NCBI RefSeq assembly: GCF_020166105.1
Contig: NZ_JAIUJY010000005.1
Span: forward strand, 186,001 to 250,000
Direction: 5' to 3'
DNA: 64,000 bases
Origin: Blastococcus sp. LR1
Lineage (GTDB): Bacteria > Actinomycetota > Actinomycetes > Mycobacteriales > Geodermatophilaceae
The notes beneath the pieces are model-generated. The model made no database searches and was not told the origin of the DNA. It saw nothing but the letters and a program-made list of their open reading frames with translations. Positions 8,706 to 16,862 of the stretch are shown one piece after another. A program made the position numbers and the translations under genes. Numbering within the stretch: position 1 is the stretch's first letter; each line of letters opens with the position of its first letter.

Positions 8706-10487
8706 GTGGCCAGGGAACTGAACGAGGTCGGCGTCGTGGGGCTGGGCACCATGGGTGCCGGCATCGCGGAGGTGCTCGCGCGAGCGGGGCTCTCCGTGAC
8801 CGCGATCGAGATCTCCGAGGATGCAGTCGCACGTGGCCGTAGCCACGTGGAGCAGTCCACCGACCGGGCGGTCGCCCGCGGCAAGCTGGACGCCGCCGAG
8901 CGCGACGCCATCTTCGAGCGCATCCGGTTCAGCTCGTCGCTGGAGGACCTCGGCAACGCCGAGCTCGTCATCGAGGCAGTGCCGGAGCGGATGGAGCTCA
9001 AGGCCGAGCTCTTCGCGAAGCTCGACAAGATCTGCCCGCCCGACACGATCCTGGCGACCAACACCTCGAGCCTCTCGGTCACCGAGCTCTCGGTCGTCAC
9101 CGGCCGGCCGAGCAAGGTCATCGGCATGCACTTCTTCAACCCGGCCCCGGTCATGAAGCTGGTCGAGGTCGTGCAGACCGTCGTGACCGAGCCGTCGGTC
9201 GTGGAGGACGTCGAGGCGCTCGCCGAGCGACTGGGCAAGGTCGACGTGACGATCGGCGACCGCGCGGGCTTCATCGCGAACGCGCTGCTGTTCGGCTACC
9301 TCAACCACGCGGTCTCGATGTTCGAGAACCGCTACGCCTCGCGCGAGGACATCGACGCCGCCATGCGGCTGGGCTGCGGCCTGCCGATGGGCCCACTCGC
9401 GCTGATGGACCTCATCGGCATCGACACCGCCTACGAGATCCTCGACACGATGTACAAGCAGTCGCGCAACCGGCTGCACGCGCCCAGCCCGGTCATCAAG
9501 CAGATGATGACCGCCGGGCTGCTCGGCCGGAAGTCCGGCCGCGGCTTCTACTCCTACGCCGAGGCGGGTTCCGCCGAGGTCGTCTCCGACGCGCAGACGC
9601 CCACCCCGGGTGGGGCCGCCGAGGGCGCCCGCGAGGTCCGCACCGTCGGCGTCGTCGGCTCGGGCACCATGGCCACCGGCATCATCGAGGTCGTCGCCAA
9701 GGGCGGCTACGAGGTCGTCTTCGTCGCCCGGGCCGCCGAGAAGGTCGAGGCCGTGCACAAGGCCCTGGCCAAGTCGCTGGAGAAGCAGGTGCAGCGCGGT
9801 CGGCTCGAGGAGTCCGCCCGCGACGAGATCCTGGGCCGCGTCACCGGAACCACCTCCCTGGACGACCTTGCCGACCGCGACCTGATCATCGAGGCCGTCG
9901 TCGAGTCCCTGCCGGTCAAGGAGGCCCTGTTCGCCAACCTCGGCGAGATCGCCAAGCCCGGCGCGGTGCTGGCCACCACGACCTCGAGCCTCCCGGTCAT
10001 CGAGTGCGCCAAGGCCAGCGGCCGCCCGACCGACGTCGTGGGCATGCACTTCTTCAACCCGGCGCAGGTCATGAAGCTGGTGGAGGTCGTCTCCACGATC
10101 TCCACCGCTCCTGACGTCGCCGCCACGATCCACGCGGTCTCGGCGCAGCTGAAGAAGCACGCGGTCTCCTGCACCGACCGCGCGGGCTTCATCGTCAACG
10201 CGCTGCTCTTCCCGTACCTGAACGACGCGGTGAAGATGCTCGAGGCGCACTACGCCACCGCCGACGACATCGACGCCGCCATGAAGGTCGGCTGTGGCTA
10301 CCCGATGGGGCCCTTCGAGCTGCTCGACGTCGTGGGCCTGGACGTGTCGCTGGCCATCGAGCGCGAGCTCTACATCGAGTTCCGGGAGCCCGGCTTCGCG
10401 CCGGCGCCGCTGCTCGAGCACCTGGTCACCGCCGGCTACCTCGGCCGCAAGACCGGTCGCGGGTTCCGGGACTACGCCAGCCGCTGA
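8706..10487 (+). CDS. tandem-fused 3-hydroxybutyryl-CoA dehydrogenase
   Basis: A 593-residue protein made of two complete 3-hydroxyacyl-CoA dehydrogenase modules (about 1-290 and 310-593), interconverting acetoacetyl-CoA and 3-hydroxybutyryl-CoA. Each has a Rossmann fold, the catalytic-His motif GMHFFNPA and the C-terminal DDIDAAM/GCGxPMGP region. The first nucleotide loop is GLGTMGAG with Glu at the end of strand 2 (TAIEIS), typical of NAD; the second is GSGTMATG followed by VFVARAAEK, where an Arg replaces the acidic residue and may favour NADP. The GTG at 8706 has GGGAGA 7 nt upstream. It supplies the reduction between the thiolase and crotonase steps that lead to Ccr. A role in fatty-acid or aromatic degradation is also possible. 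Confidence 0.88.
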   Translation: MARELNEVGVVGLGTMGAGIAEVLARAGLSVTAIEISEDAVARGRSHVEQSTDRAVARGKLDAAERDAIFERIRFSSSLEDLGNAELVIEAVPERMELKAELFAKLDKICPPDTILATNTSSLSVTELSVVTGRPSKVIGMHFFNPAPVMKLVEVVQTVVTEPSVVEDVEALAERLGKVDVTIGDRAGFIANALLFGYLNHAVSMFENRYASREDIDAAMRLGCGLPMGPLALMDLIGIDTAYEILDTMYKQSRNRLHAPSPVIKQMMTAGLLGRKSGRGFYSYAEAGSAEVVSDAQTPTPGGAAEGAREVRTVGVVGSGTMATGIIEVVAKGGYEVVFVARAAEKVEAVHKALAKSLEKQVQRGRLEESARDEILGRVTGTTSLDDLADRDLIIEAVVESLPVKEALFANLGEIAKPGAVLATTTSSLPVIECAKASGRPTDVVGMHFFNPAQVMKLVEVVSTISTAPDVAATIHAVSAQLKKHAVSCTDRAGFIVNALLFPYLNDAVKMLEAHYATADDIDAAMKVGCGYPMGPFELLDVVGLDVSLAIERELYIEFREPGFAPAPLLEHLVTAGYLGRKTGRGFRDYASR

Positions 10488-10490
10488 CGG

Positions 10491-10796
10491 GTGCCCCGTC
10501 GCCGTTTACGAGCCGGCTCGAGACCTTCGGGTCGCGAGCCGGCTCGTCGCGTCGAGGCCGTCGAGGAGGCCACCGACGGCGACTGGGTGGTGCGGGCGCT
10601 CACCGGCTCCTCCACGGGCAAGACCTACCGCTGCCCGGGGTGTGACCAGGAGATCCGGCCGGGAACCCCGCACGTGGTCACCTGGCCGGCCTATCCCCGC
10701 GACTCCGACCTGGAGCCCTGGGACGTCGACTCGGCGGCCGACTGGCGGCGGCACTGGCACACCACCTGCTGGCGGTCCCGCGACCGCCGCCGTTAA
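10491..10796 (+). CDS. small zinc-ribbon-like protein
   Basis: A 101-residue basic protein with a probable metal site: CPGC in YRCPGCDQEIRPGTPHVV, then a His-rich end RRHWHTTCW with a third Cys. Similar short proteins, often labelled ATP/GTP-binding without reason, are common in actinobacteria. The GTG at 10491, 4 nt after the preceding stop, gives an N-terminus (VPRRRLRAG) like those relatives, but the strong hairpin at 10508-10547 lies inside the first 20 codons, so a later start cannot be excluded. Its stop overlaps the stop of the convergent sortase gene. Function unknown. Confidence 0.6.
   Translation: MPRRRLRAGSRPSGREPARRVEAVEEATDGDWVVRALTGSSTGKTYRCPGCDQEIRPGTPHVVTWPAYPRDSDLEPWDVDSAADWRRHWHTTCWRSRDRRR
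10508..10547. terminator. hairpin after dehydrogenase gene, inside next reading frame
   Basis: Arms ACGAGCCGGCTC and GAGCCGGCTCGT pair perfectly over 12 bp around a 16-nt centre that can itself fold (GACC-TTCG-GGTC). It probably ends or attenuates transcription from the dehydrogenase gene, 20 bp downstream of its stop. Confidence 0.65.
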
Positions 10797-12028
10797 CCGA
10801 CCAGCCGGGCGGAGACGACCACGTTGTCGCGGTAGTTCTCCCCGTCGAACGGCCCACCGCAGGTGATCAGCCGCAGTTCCGGGCCGGTCGTGGGGCCGTA
10901 GACCCGGTCGGTCGGGAAGGCGTCCTTGGCGTAGCTGTCGACGGCGGTGACCCGGAACCGGGCCACGGTCCCGTCGGCCCGGTCCACGACCACCTCGTTC
11001 CCCACGGCCGCCGTCACCAGCCCGCTCAGCGCCCCCGGGGAGCCGCCCCAGTCGACGTGGCCGGCGATCACCGCCGGGCCAGGGGCACCGGGGCGCGGAC
11101 CGCCGGAGAACCACCCGGCGAGCGCCGGGTCGGCCGGCGGCAGCAGGGCGCCGGCGCCGTCGAGCCCCGCGGTGGTCAGGACGGCGTCGATGCCGGCCGA
11201 GGGGAGCCGCAGCCGCACGGGAGCCGCGACCGGGTCCGTGTCGGCGGCGGCGTCGCGGACGGCGGTGGAGCCCGCGCGGCTGAGCGAGGCGATCACCCCG
11301 CTCAGCGCCGAGCCCGGCAGGCGGGGCCGTCCACCGGCCGCGACACCTCCGACGGGTCGCACCGCCGGCCCGGTCGCGTCGACCGCTGTGCGGAGCGTCG
11401 TCCCGCCGGGAGCGTCGAGGACCAGAACGGTCACCACCGAGCCGGCGGGGAACTCGAGCGGCACCTTGCCGCTCCCTCCGGTCACCACTGCTCCGTAGCG
11501 GCCTCCGGGCACCACCACGGCGTCGCTCGCGCTGTCGGGCCGAAGACCTGCTGCCAGCACCGGCCCGCCGGCGAGCGAGACGTCCACGGTGGGCTCCGAC
11601 GCGGCGGCGAGCACCCGCACGCGTGCGGAGCCGGCCGGGGGAGGGGCGAGGTCGTCGTCGACGGTGAACAGGGTCAGGTCGGCGAAGGCACCGCCGAGGA
11701 CGACGGTGCGGACCTGGCCCGGGGCGACGTCCACACGCATCGACAGCACCGGCGCGGTGAAAGCCCCGGCGCCCCGGACGCTCACCGCGGAGATGCCCGG
11801 CGGGACCTCCCGGTAGCCGCCCACATCGCCGTAGGCCAGCGCCGGGGCGACGACGGGGCCGGGGTCGAGGAGCACCTCGGCCGGATCGGCGGCCGCCGGC
11901 GTCACCGACACGTCGACCGCGGGGGTGTCGGGGGAGAGGTGGGCGACCCGCAGCAGGCCGGGGCGGGGTTCCTCGGCCCGGGCGGGAGCGGGCACCAGGA
12001 GCACGCCCAGGACCGTCGCGACGAGCAC
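10793..12028 (-). CDS. DUF4397 domain - class F sortase fusion
   Basis: A secreted protein of about 411 residues. After a signal sequence (LGVLLVPAPARA) comes a DUF4397 module (about 25-130, starting LRVAHLSPDTPAVDV) with a partial second repeat (about 130-220), then a class F sortase (about 265-411). The sortase triad is visible: His in VIAGHVDW, Cys in LITCGG and Arg in NYRDNVVV. Class F enzymes are actinobacterial transpeptidases whose substrates are often unknown; no LPXTG-type substrate is encoded nearby. The GTG at 12028 gives a very short n-region; the open frame continues upstream with Arg residues and more hydrophobic residues, so the true start may be earlier. DUF4397 may bind cell-wall material, which is inference. 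Confidence 0.8.
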   Translation of the reverse strand: MLVATVLGVLLVPAPARAEEPRPGLLRVAHLSPDTPAVDVSVTPAAADPAEVLLDPGPVVAPALAYGDVGGYREVPPGISAVSVRGAGAFTAPVLSMRVDVAPGQVRTVVLGGAFADLTLFTVDDDLAPPPAGSARVRVLAAASEPTVDVSLAGGPVLAAGLRPDSASDAVVVPGGRYGAVVTGGSGKVPLEFPAGSVVTVLVLDAPGGTTLRTAVDATGPAVRPVGGVAAGGRPRLPGSALSGVIASLSRAGSTAVRDAAADTDPVAAPVRLRLPSAGIDAVLTTAGLDGAGALLPPADPALAGWFSGGPRPGAPGPAVIAGHVDWGGSPGALSGLVTAAVGNEVVVDRADGTVARFRVTAVDSYAKDAFPTDRVYGPTTGPELRLITCGGPFDGENYRDNVVVSARLVG

Positions 12029-12111
12029 GGCCAGAACGGCCGACAGCCCGCGTGCCGGACGGACCGGGAGGTCCGAGGCGACGCGGGCTGTCGGGAGGTG
12101 CTGCGTGGGGA

Positions 12112-13383
12112 TCAGGAGCGACCCTGGCCCACGGGCTGGTCGATCGTCTGCGTGGTGTCCGCCTGCGATGCGGCCGTCGATCCGGTGGTCGTCGGGGCGC
12201 CGGTGGTCGCGCCCTGACGCGGCGGCATGGGGAGCTGGCGCGTGGCCGGCTCGCCGGAGCGCTGCGAAGCCGCCGGGAAGGTGGCGGTCACCGGGTCCTG
12301 CCGGGTGGGCTGGCGGGCCGCGGCGGCCTCGCTCTCCCCGCGGGTGACCTGGACGGCGGGCTGCTGACCGGTCTGCGGTCCCCGGACCTGAGCCGGCGCC
12401 TGAGCGGTCTGGGCGGCCGGAGCAGCCTGGGCGGCGGGCTCAGCGGCGGGAGCGGCCTGAGCAGCGGGCTCGGCGGCAGCCGGAGCCGCCTCGGCCGGGG
12501 CCGACTGCGGAGGAGTGGCCTGTGCCGTCGGCGACGCGGCCTGCGTGCGCCGGGCCGCGTCGGCCTCGTCGCGGGCCTGCTGGGCGCGGTCGCTCAGGTC
12601 GGGGAGGCCGTCCAGCAGGCGGCGGGCCGCGACCAGTCGCGAGGTCAGCTCGTCCCGGACGTCCCGGATGGCCTCGGCGCGCGCCTCGGCCTCGGCGACG
12701 AGCTGCGCGGCGTGCTGCTCGGCGGCGGAGATGCGCTGGCGGGCGGCCTGCGTGGAGACGCGCTCGCGCTCCTCCTCGACCCGGGCGGCCTCGGCGCGGC
12801 GGGCGCGCTGCGCGATGTCGAAGTCCTCCTCGACCTTGGCGCGGCGGGCCTGCGACTCGGCGTCGAGCCGGGCGACGCGCTCCTGGGCCTTGCCGACCAG
12901 CTCGTCGGCCCGGAGCTGGGCCTTCTGGGCGATCTGCTCGGCGGTCTGGCGGGCCTCGCCGAGCATCCGCTCGACCTCGGCCTGACCTGCGGCGTGCCGC
13001 TCGAGCAGTGCGCGCTCCTCGGCGGCGGTCTGCTCGCGGACGGCCATGGCGTCGACCTCGGCGGCGCGGCGGATCTCGCCCGCCTCCTCCTCGGCCAGCT
13101 GCAGCATGTGCTGGATGCGCTCGCTGATGTTCTCGAACGTCGGGGCGGCCTGGTTCGCGGCCTTGCGGCGCAGCGCCTCGATCTCGCCGTGCATGCCCTG
13201 GAGCTGGCCGGCCATGTCGGCAGTGCGCGCGACGGCGGCGTCCCGGTCGGCGAGGGCGATGCGGAAGTCGGCCTCGAGCCGCTCGATGGTCTCGGCCACC
13301 TGGCTGCGGTCGTACCCCCGCAGGACGACGTCGAACGAGTGCTGTGCCTCGTGCATCGGGAGATCGCGGCGGGGGTCGGTCAT
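12112..13383 (-). CDS. DivIVA/FilP-like coiled-coil protein
   Basis: A 423-residue cytosolic scaffold-type protein. Residues about 12-40 (FDVVLRGYDRSQVAETIERL) are a DivIVA-like head, residues about 45-270 are a long, charged, Ala/Glu/Arg-rich coiled coil, and the last 150 residues are a low-complexity Ala/Pro/Gln/Thr tail. The arrangement recalls actinobacterial polar-growth and cytoskeletal proteins such as Scy or FilP rather than Wag31 itself. I chose the ATG at 13381-13383, 7 nt after GAGGAT in a leaderless arrangement; the ATG at 13390-13392 is nearly equivalent. It would act at growth poles or septa. The sortase gene follows on the same strand 83 bp later. Confidence 0.75.
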   Translation of the reverse strand: MTDPRRDLPMHEAQHSFDVVLRGYDRSQVAETIERLEADFRIALADRDAAVARTADMAGQLQGMHGEIEALRRKAANQAAPTFENISERIQHMLQLAEEEAGEIRRAAEVDAMAVREQTAAEERALLERHAAGQAEVERMLGEARQTAEQIAQKAQLRADELVGKAQERVARLDAESQARRAKVEEDFDIAQRARRAEAARVEEERERVSTQAARQRISAAEQHAAQLVAEAEARAEAIRDVRDELTSRLVAARRLLDGLPDLSDRAQQARDEADAARRTQAASPTAQATPPQSAPAEAAPAAAEPAAQAAPAAEPAAQAAPAAQTAQAPAQVRGPQTGQQPAVQVTRGESEAAAARQPTRQDPVTATFPAASQRSGEPATRQLPMPPRQGATTGAPTTTGSTAASQADTTQTIDQPVGQGRS

Positions 13384-13485
13384 GCGGTCCATCCTCGCAG
13401 AAGGGGGAGGCGTCGTCACCGTCCCCCGGGTTCCGGAAATCTCAGCCGCCCCGGGCGTCCCTGCGGACACGCGGTGCAGCGGTTT

Positions 13486-13522
13486 CCGCGGTGGGGCCGG
13501 CGACGCGCCGGCCCCACCGCGG
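13486..13522. terminator. hairpin terminator downstream of ccr
   Basis: A perfect 17-bp stem (CCGCGGTGGGGCCGGCG and its complement) with a 3-nt loop lies 6 bp past the ccr stop and separates ccr from the DivIVA-like gene on the same strand. Confidence 0.8.
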
Positions 13523-13528
13523 GTCGGG

Positions 13529-14860
13529 TCAGAGCCCGCGGAACCGGTTGATCGCGTCCAGGTGCTTCTCGCGCTTGGCGGTGTCCTTGACGCCCAGGCC
13601 CTCCTCGGGGGCGAGGGTCAGGACGCCGACCTTGCCCTGGTGGGCGTTCTTGTGGACGTCGAGGGCGGCCTGGCCGACCTCCTCCATCGGGTACACCTTC
13701 GACAGGGTCGGGTGGATGAGGCCCTTGTCGATGAGCCGGTTGGCCTCCCACGCCTCCTTGTAGTTGGCGAAGTGGGAGCTGAGGATGTTCTTCAGGTTCA
13801 TCCAGAGGTACCGGTTGTCGTACTGGTGCATGTAGCCCGTGGTCGAGGCGCAGGTGACGATCGTCCCGCCCTTCTTGGCCACGTAGACGCTGGCGCCGAA
13901 GGTCTCGCGGCCCGGGTGCTCGAAGACGATGTCGACGTCCTCGCCGCCGGTCAGCTCACGGATCTTCTTGCCCAGGCGCTGCCACTCCTTGGGGTCCTGG
14001 GTGTTCTCGTCCTTCCAGAACTTGTAGCCCTCCGCGGAGCGGTCGATGATCAGCTCGGCGCCCATCTTGCGGACGATCTCGGCCTTCTCCGGGTTGCTGA
14101 CGACGCACACCGGGATCGCGCCACCGTTGAGCGCCATCTGCGTGGCGTAGGAGCCCAGACCGCCCGAGGCGCCCCAGATGAGCACGGTGTCGCCCTGCTT
14201 CATCTTCGCGCCGTTGCGGCTGACCAGCTGGCGGTAGGCGGTGGAGTTGACCAGGCCGGGAGCGGCGGCCTCCTCCCAGGAGAGGTGCTTCGGCTTCGGC
14301 ATGAGCTGGTTGCTCTTGACCAGCGCCATCTCGGCGAGGCCGCCGAAGTTGGTCTCGAAGCCCCAGATGCGCTGCTGCGGGTCCATCATCGTGTCGTCGT
14401 GGCCGGCCGGGTCCTCGAGCTCAACCGAGAGGCAGTGCGCGACGACCTCGTCGCCGGCCTTCCACTTGTTCACGCCCGGGCCCACGCGCAGCACGACGCC
14501 GGCCAGGTCGGAGCCCACGATGTGGTACGGCAGGTCGTGGCGCTTGGTCAGCTCGGAGACCTTGCCGTAGCGCTCGAGGAACCCGAAGGTCGACACCGGC
14601 TCGAAGATCGAGGTCCAGACGGTGTTGTAGTTGACCGAGGAGGCCATGACGGCCACCAGAGCCTCGCCGGGGGCGAGCTCCGGGGTGGCGACGTCCTGCA
14701 CGTGCAGCGACTTGCGGGGGTCCTTGTCCTTGGTGGCGACCCCCTCGAACATGTTCTGCTCGTCCTTGCGCACCACCACGGCGCGGTAGGACTCCGGCAC
14801 AGCCAGGCCGCCCAGCGCGTCCAGCTGGTCGGCGAGGATGGCGTCCCTGATCTCGTTCAC
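13529..14860 (-). CDS. ccr: crotonyl-CoA carboxylase/reductase
   Basis: A 443-residue zinc-independent MDR-family enzyme that reductively carboxylates crotonyl-CoA with NADPH and CO2 to (2S)-ethylmalonyl-CoA, the signature step of the ethylmalonyl-CoA pathway. The residues known to hold CO2 in this family can be matched: Asn in SSVNYNTVW, Phe-Glu in WGFETNFGG and His in LSSHFANYKEA. The nucleotide loop is IWGASGGLGSY. The GTG at 14858-14860 has GGGAG 5 nt upstream. It sits 107 bp downstream of the epimerase on the same strand but has its own promoter with an operator-like repeat (14935-14950). Ecm at 1.2 kb would use the epimerised product. Assignment is very secure. Confidence 0.95.
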   Translation of the reverse strand: MNEIRDAILADQLDALGGLAVPESYRAVVVRKDEQNMFEGVATKDKDPRKSLHVQDVATPELAPGEALVAVMASSVNYNTVWTSIFEPVSTFGFLERYGKVSELTKRHDLPYHIVGSDLAGVVLRVGPGVNKWKAGDEVVAHCLSVELEDPAGHDDTMMDPQQRIWGFETNFGGLAEMALVKSNQLMPKPKHLSWEEAAAPGLVNSTAYRQLVSRNGAKMKQGDTVLIWGASGGLGSYATQMALNGGAIPVCVVSNPEKAEIVRKMGAELIIDRSAEGYKFWKDENTQDPKEWQRLGKKIRELTGGEDVDIVFEHPGRETFGASVYVAKKGGTIVTCASTTGYMHQYDNRYLWMNLKNILSSHFANYKEAWEANRLIDKGLIHPTLSKVYPMEEVGQAALDVHKNAHQGKVGVLTLAPEEGLGVKDTAKREKHLDAINRFRGL

Positions 14861-14934
14861 GCGTACTCCCGGGTCGTCTGCGGCCGACTGTCGGCCGGGC
14901 TCGGAGGGCCGTGCGGTGGTGCGGGTGGGCAGAT

Positions 14935-14950
14935 GTTACCGATGGGTAAC
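14935..14950. promoter_or_regulatory. inverted-repeat operator candidate overlapping ccr -10 box
   Basis: GTTACC-GATG-GGTAAC is a perfect 6-bp inverted repeat. On the ccr strand a TAACAT -10 box (complement of 14933-14938) overlaps the downstream arm, with GTGAAC about 18 bp upstream as a -35 candidate. A bound protein would block polymerase, suggesting repression. Confidence 0.6.
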
Positions 14951-14967
14951 AGCCCCGTTCACTGCGG

Positions 14968-15444
14968 TCAGTGCGAGGGGGTGGCGGCCGGCTCGACGAG
15001 CTCGACCAGGACGCCACCGGCGTCCTTGGGGTGGATGAAGTTCACCCGGCTGTCCGACGTCCCGCGCTTCGGGACGTCGTAGAGCAGGCGGAGGCCGCGC
15101 TCGCGGAGGGTGGCGCTGACGGCGTCGACGTCCTCCACCCGGAAGGCCAGCTGCTGGAGGCCCGGGCCGGAGCGGCCGATGAACTTGGCGATCGTCGACT
15201 CGGGGGTCAGCGGCGCCAGCAGCTGGATGCGGGTGTCGCCGTTGCCGACGGCGAGCATCGCCTCGCGGACGCCCTGCTCCTCGTTGGTCTCCTCGTGCAC
15301 GGAGTGCACGCCGAAGGCCCGGGCGTAGAAGGCGATGGCCTCGTCCAGGTCGGGGACGGCGATGCCCACGTGGTCGATGGTCGTGAACAGTCCTTCGGGC
15401 AGGCCCGTGGAGGCGTCGGTGCGCTCGGCGTCGTTGGTGGTCAC
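14968..15444 (-). CDS. methylmalonyl-CoA/ethylmalonyl-CoA epimerase
   Basis: A 158-residue vicinal-oxygen-chelate enzyme that interconverts the 2R and 2S epimers of methylmalonyl-CoA and usually also ethylmalonyl-CoA. Paired beta-alpha-beta modules carry the metal ligands: His in TIDHVGIAVPDL, His-containing VHSVHEE, a second-half LQQLAFRV, and Glu in GVLVELVEP. Its place directly upstream of ccr makes the ethylmalonyl-CoA activity relevant, since Ccr makes 2S and the mutase needs 2R. The GTG at 15442-15444 is preceded by CACTAT 6 nt upstream, which would give a leaderless message. Other VOC proteins are less likely given the family-specific ends. Confidence 0.88.
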   Translation of the reverse strand: MTTNDAERTDASTGLPEGLFTTIDHVGIAVPDLDEAIAFYARAFGVHSVHEETNEEQGVREAMLAVGNGDTRIQLLAPLTPESTIAKFIGRSGPGLQQLAFRVEDVDAVSATLRERGLRLLYDVPKRGTSDSRVNFIHPKDAGGVLVELVEPAATPSH

Positions 15445-15661
15445 GCGGGCATAGTGCCGTCAAGACGTCTGAGACGACAGCCGGAAGTGGCGCGCCTCAC
15501 CTCGTACGCGTGAACTCGGCCTCCCGCGAGCTCCCGCGCCGTCCTATCCTTCCCCGCAAGGCCCGGCGCCGTGCCCGGCTGCGACCTGCCCGGTCGTGGC
15601 CGTTCGCGGTGCGTCCCACCAACGTGGTCGCCAACGGCGGCGGCCCGGCACTGGAGGCACC

Positions 15662-16852
15662 ATGTCCCGCTCCGTCATCGTCAGCGGCGCCCGTACGCCG
15701 ATGGGCCGGCTCCTCGGCTCGCTCAAGGACTTCTCCGCGGCCGACCTGGGTGGCGTCGCCATCAAGGCCGCCCTGGAGCGCGCCGGGATCTCCGGCGACC
15801 AGGTCGAGTACGTGATCATGGGCCAGGTCATCCAGGCCGGTGCCGGCCAGAACCCGGCCCGCCCCGCCGCGGTCGCCGCCGGCATCCCCATGTCGGTTCC
15901 CGCGCTGACCATCAACAAGGTCTGCCTCTCGGGCCTCTCCGCCATCGCGATGGCCGACCAGCTCATCCGCGCCGGCGAGTTCGACATCGTCGTCGCCGGC
16001 GGCCAGGAGTCGATGACCCAGGCGCCGCACATCCTCGCCAACTCGCGCACCGGCACGAAGTTCGGCGACACCAAGCTCGTCGACTCGATGTCCCACGACG
16101 GTCTCTCCGACACCTTCGACCAGGTGGCGATGGGCGCGCTGACCGAGCAGGCCAACTCCCGGTACAACCTGACCCGCGAGGAGCAGGACGAGTTCGCCGC
16201 CGCCAGCCACCAGAAGGCCGCGCGCTCGCACAAGGACGGCGTCTTCGCCGAGTCGATCACCCCGGTGCTCATCCCGCAGCGCAAGGGCGACCCGATCGAG
16301 TTCACCGACGACGAGGGCATCCGCGCCGACACCACGGCCGCCAGCCTGGGCAAGCTCAAGCCCGCCTTCGCCAAGGACGGCACCATCACCGCCGGCACCG
16401 CCTCGCAGATCTCCGACGGCGCCTGCGCCGTGGTGGTCATGAGCGCGGCGAAGGCGAAGGAGCTCGGCATCACCCCGATCGCCGAGATCGGTGCGCACGG
16501 TGTCGTCGCCGGTCCTGACGCCACGCTGCAGAGCCAGCCGTCCGGAGCCATCAAGAAGGCCTGCGCGCGGGAGGGCATCGACCCGAAGGACCTCGACGTC
16601 GTCGAGCTCAACGAGGCCTTCGCCGCCGTCGGCATCGTCTCCACCCGCGAGCTGGGCATCGACCCGGAGAAGGTCAACCCCAACGGTGGCGCCATCGCCC
16701 TGGGACACCCGATCGGCATGAGTGGCGCCCGCGTCGTCCTCGACGTCGCGCTGGAGATCCGCCGCCGGGGCCTCAAGGTCGGCGCCGCCGCCCTGTGCGG
16801 CGGTGGCGGTCAGGGCGACGCCCTGATCCTGCACGCGCCCAGCCAGAACTGA
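15662..16852 (+). CDS. acetyl-CoA C-acetyltransferase (thiolase)
   Basis: A 396-residue biosynthetic-type thiolase condensing two acetyl-CoA to acetoacetyl-CoA, or the reverse. The nucleophilic Cys is in [11 protein letters not shown], the conserved His in [10 protein letters not shown], the Asn-Glu motif in ELNEAFAAV and the second Cys in CGGGGQGDA. The ATG at 15662 has GGAGG 4 nt upstream, which rules out the ATG at 15596. A TATCCT at 15545 could be a -10 box for a leader of about 110 nt. It is followed after 10 bp by meaB, so the two form an operon. It would feed the dehydrogenase at 8.7 kb. Confidence 0.93.
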   Translation: MSRSVIVSGARTPMGRLLGSLKDFSAADLGGVAIKAALERAGISGDQVEYVIMGQVIQAGAGQNPARPAAVAAGIPMSVPALTINKVCLSGLSAIAMADQLIRAGEFDIVVAGGQESMTQAPHILANSRTGTKFGDTKLVDSMSHDGLSDTFDQVAMGALTEQANSRYNLTREEQDEFAAASHQKAARSHKDGVFAESITPVLIPQRKGDPIEFTDDEGIRADTTAASLGKLKPAFAKDGTITAGTASQISDGACAVVVMSAAKAKELGITPIAEIGAHGVVAGPDATLQSQPSGAIKKACAREGIDPKDLDVVELNEAFAAVGIVSTRELGIDPEKVNPNGGAIALGHPIGMSGARVVLDVALEIRRRGLKVGAAALCGGGGQGDALILHAPSQN

Positions 16853-16862
16853 GCGAGCACGC

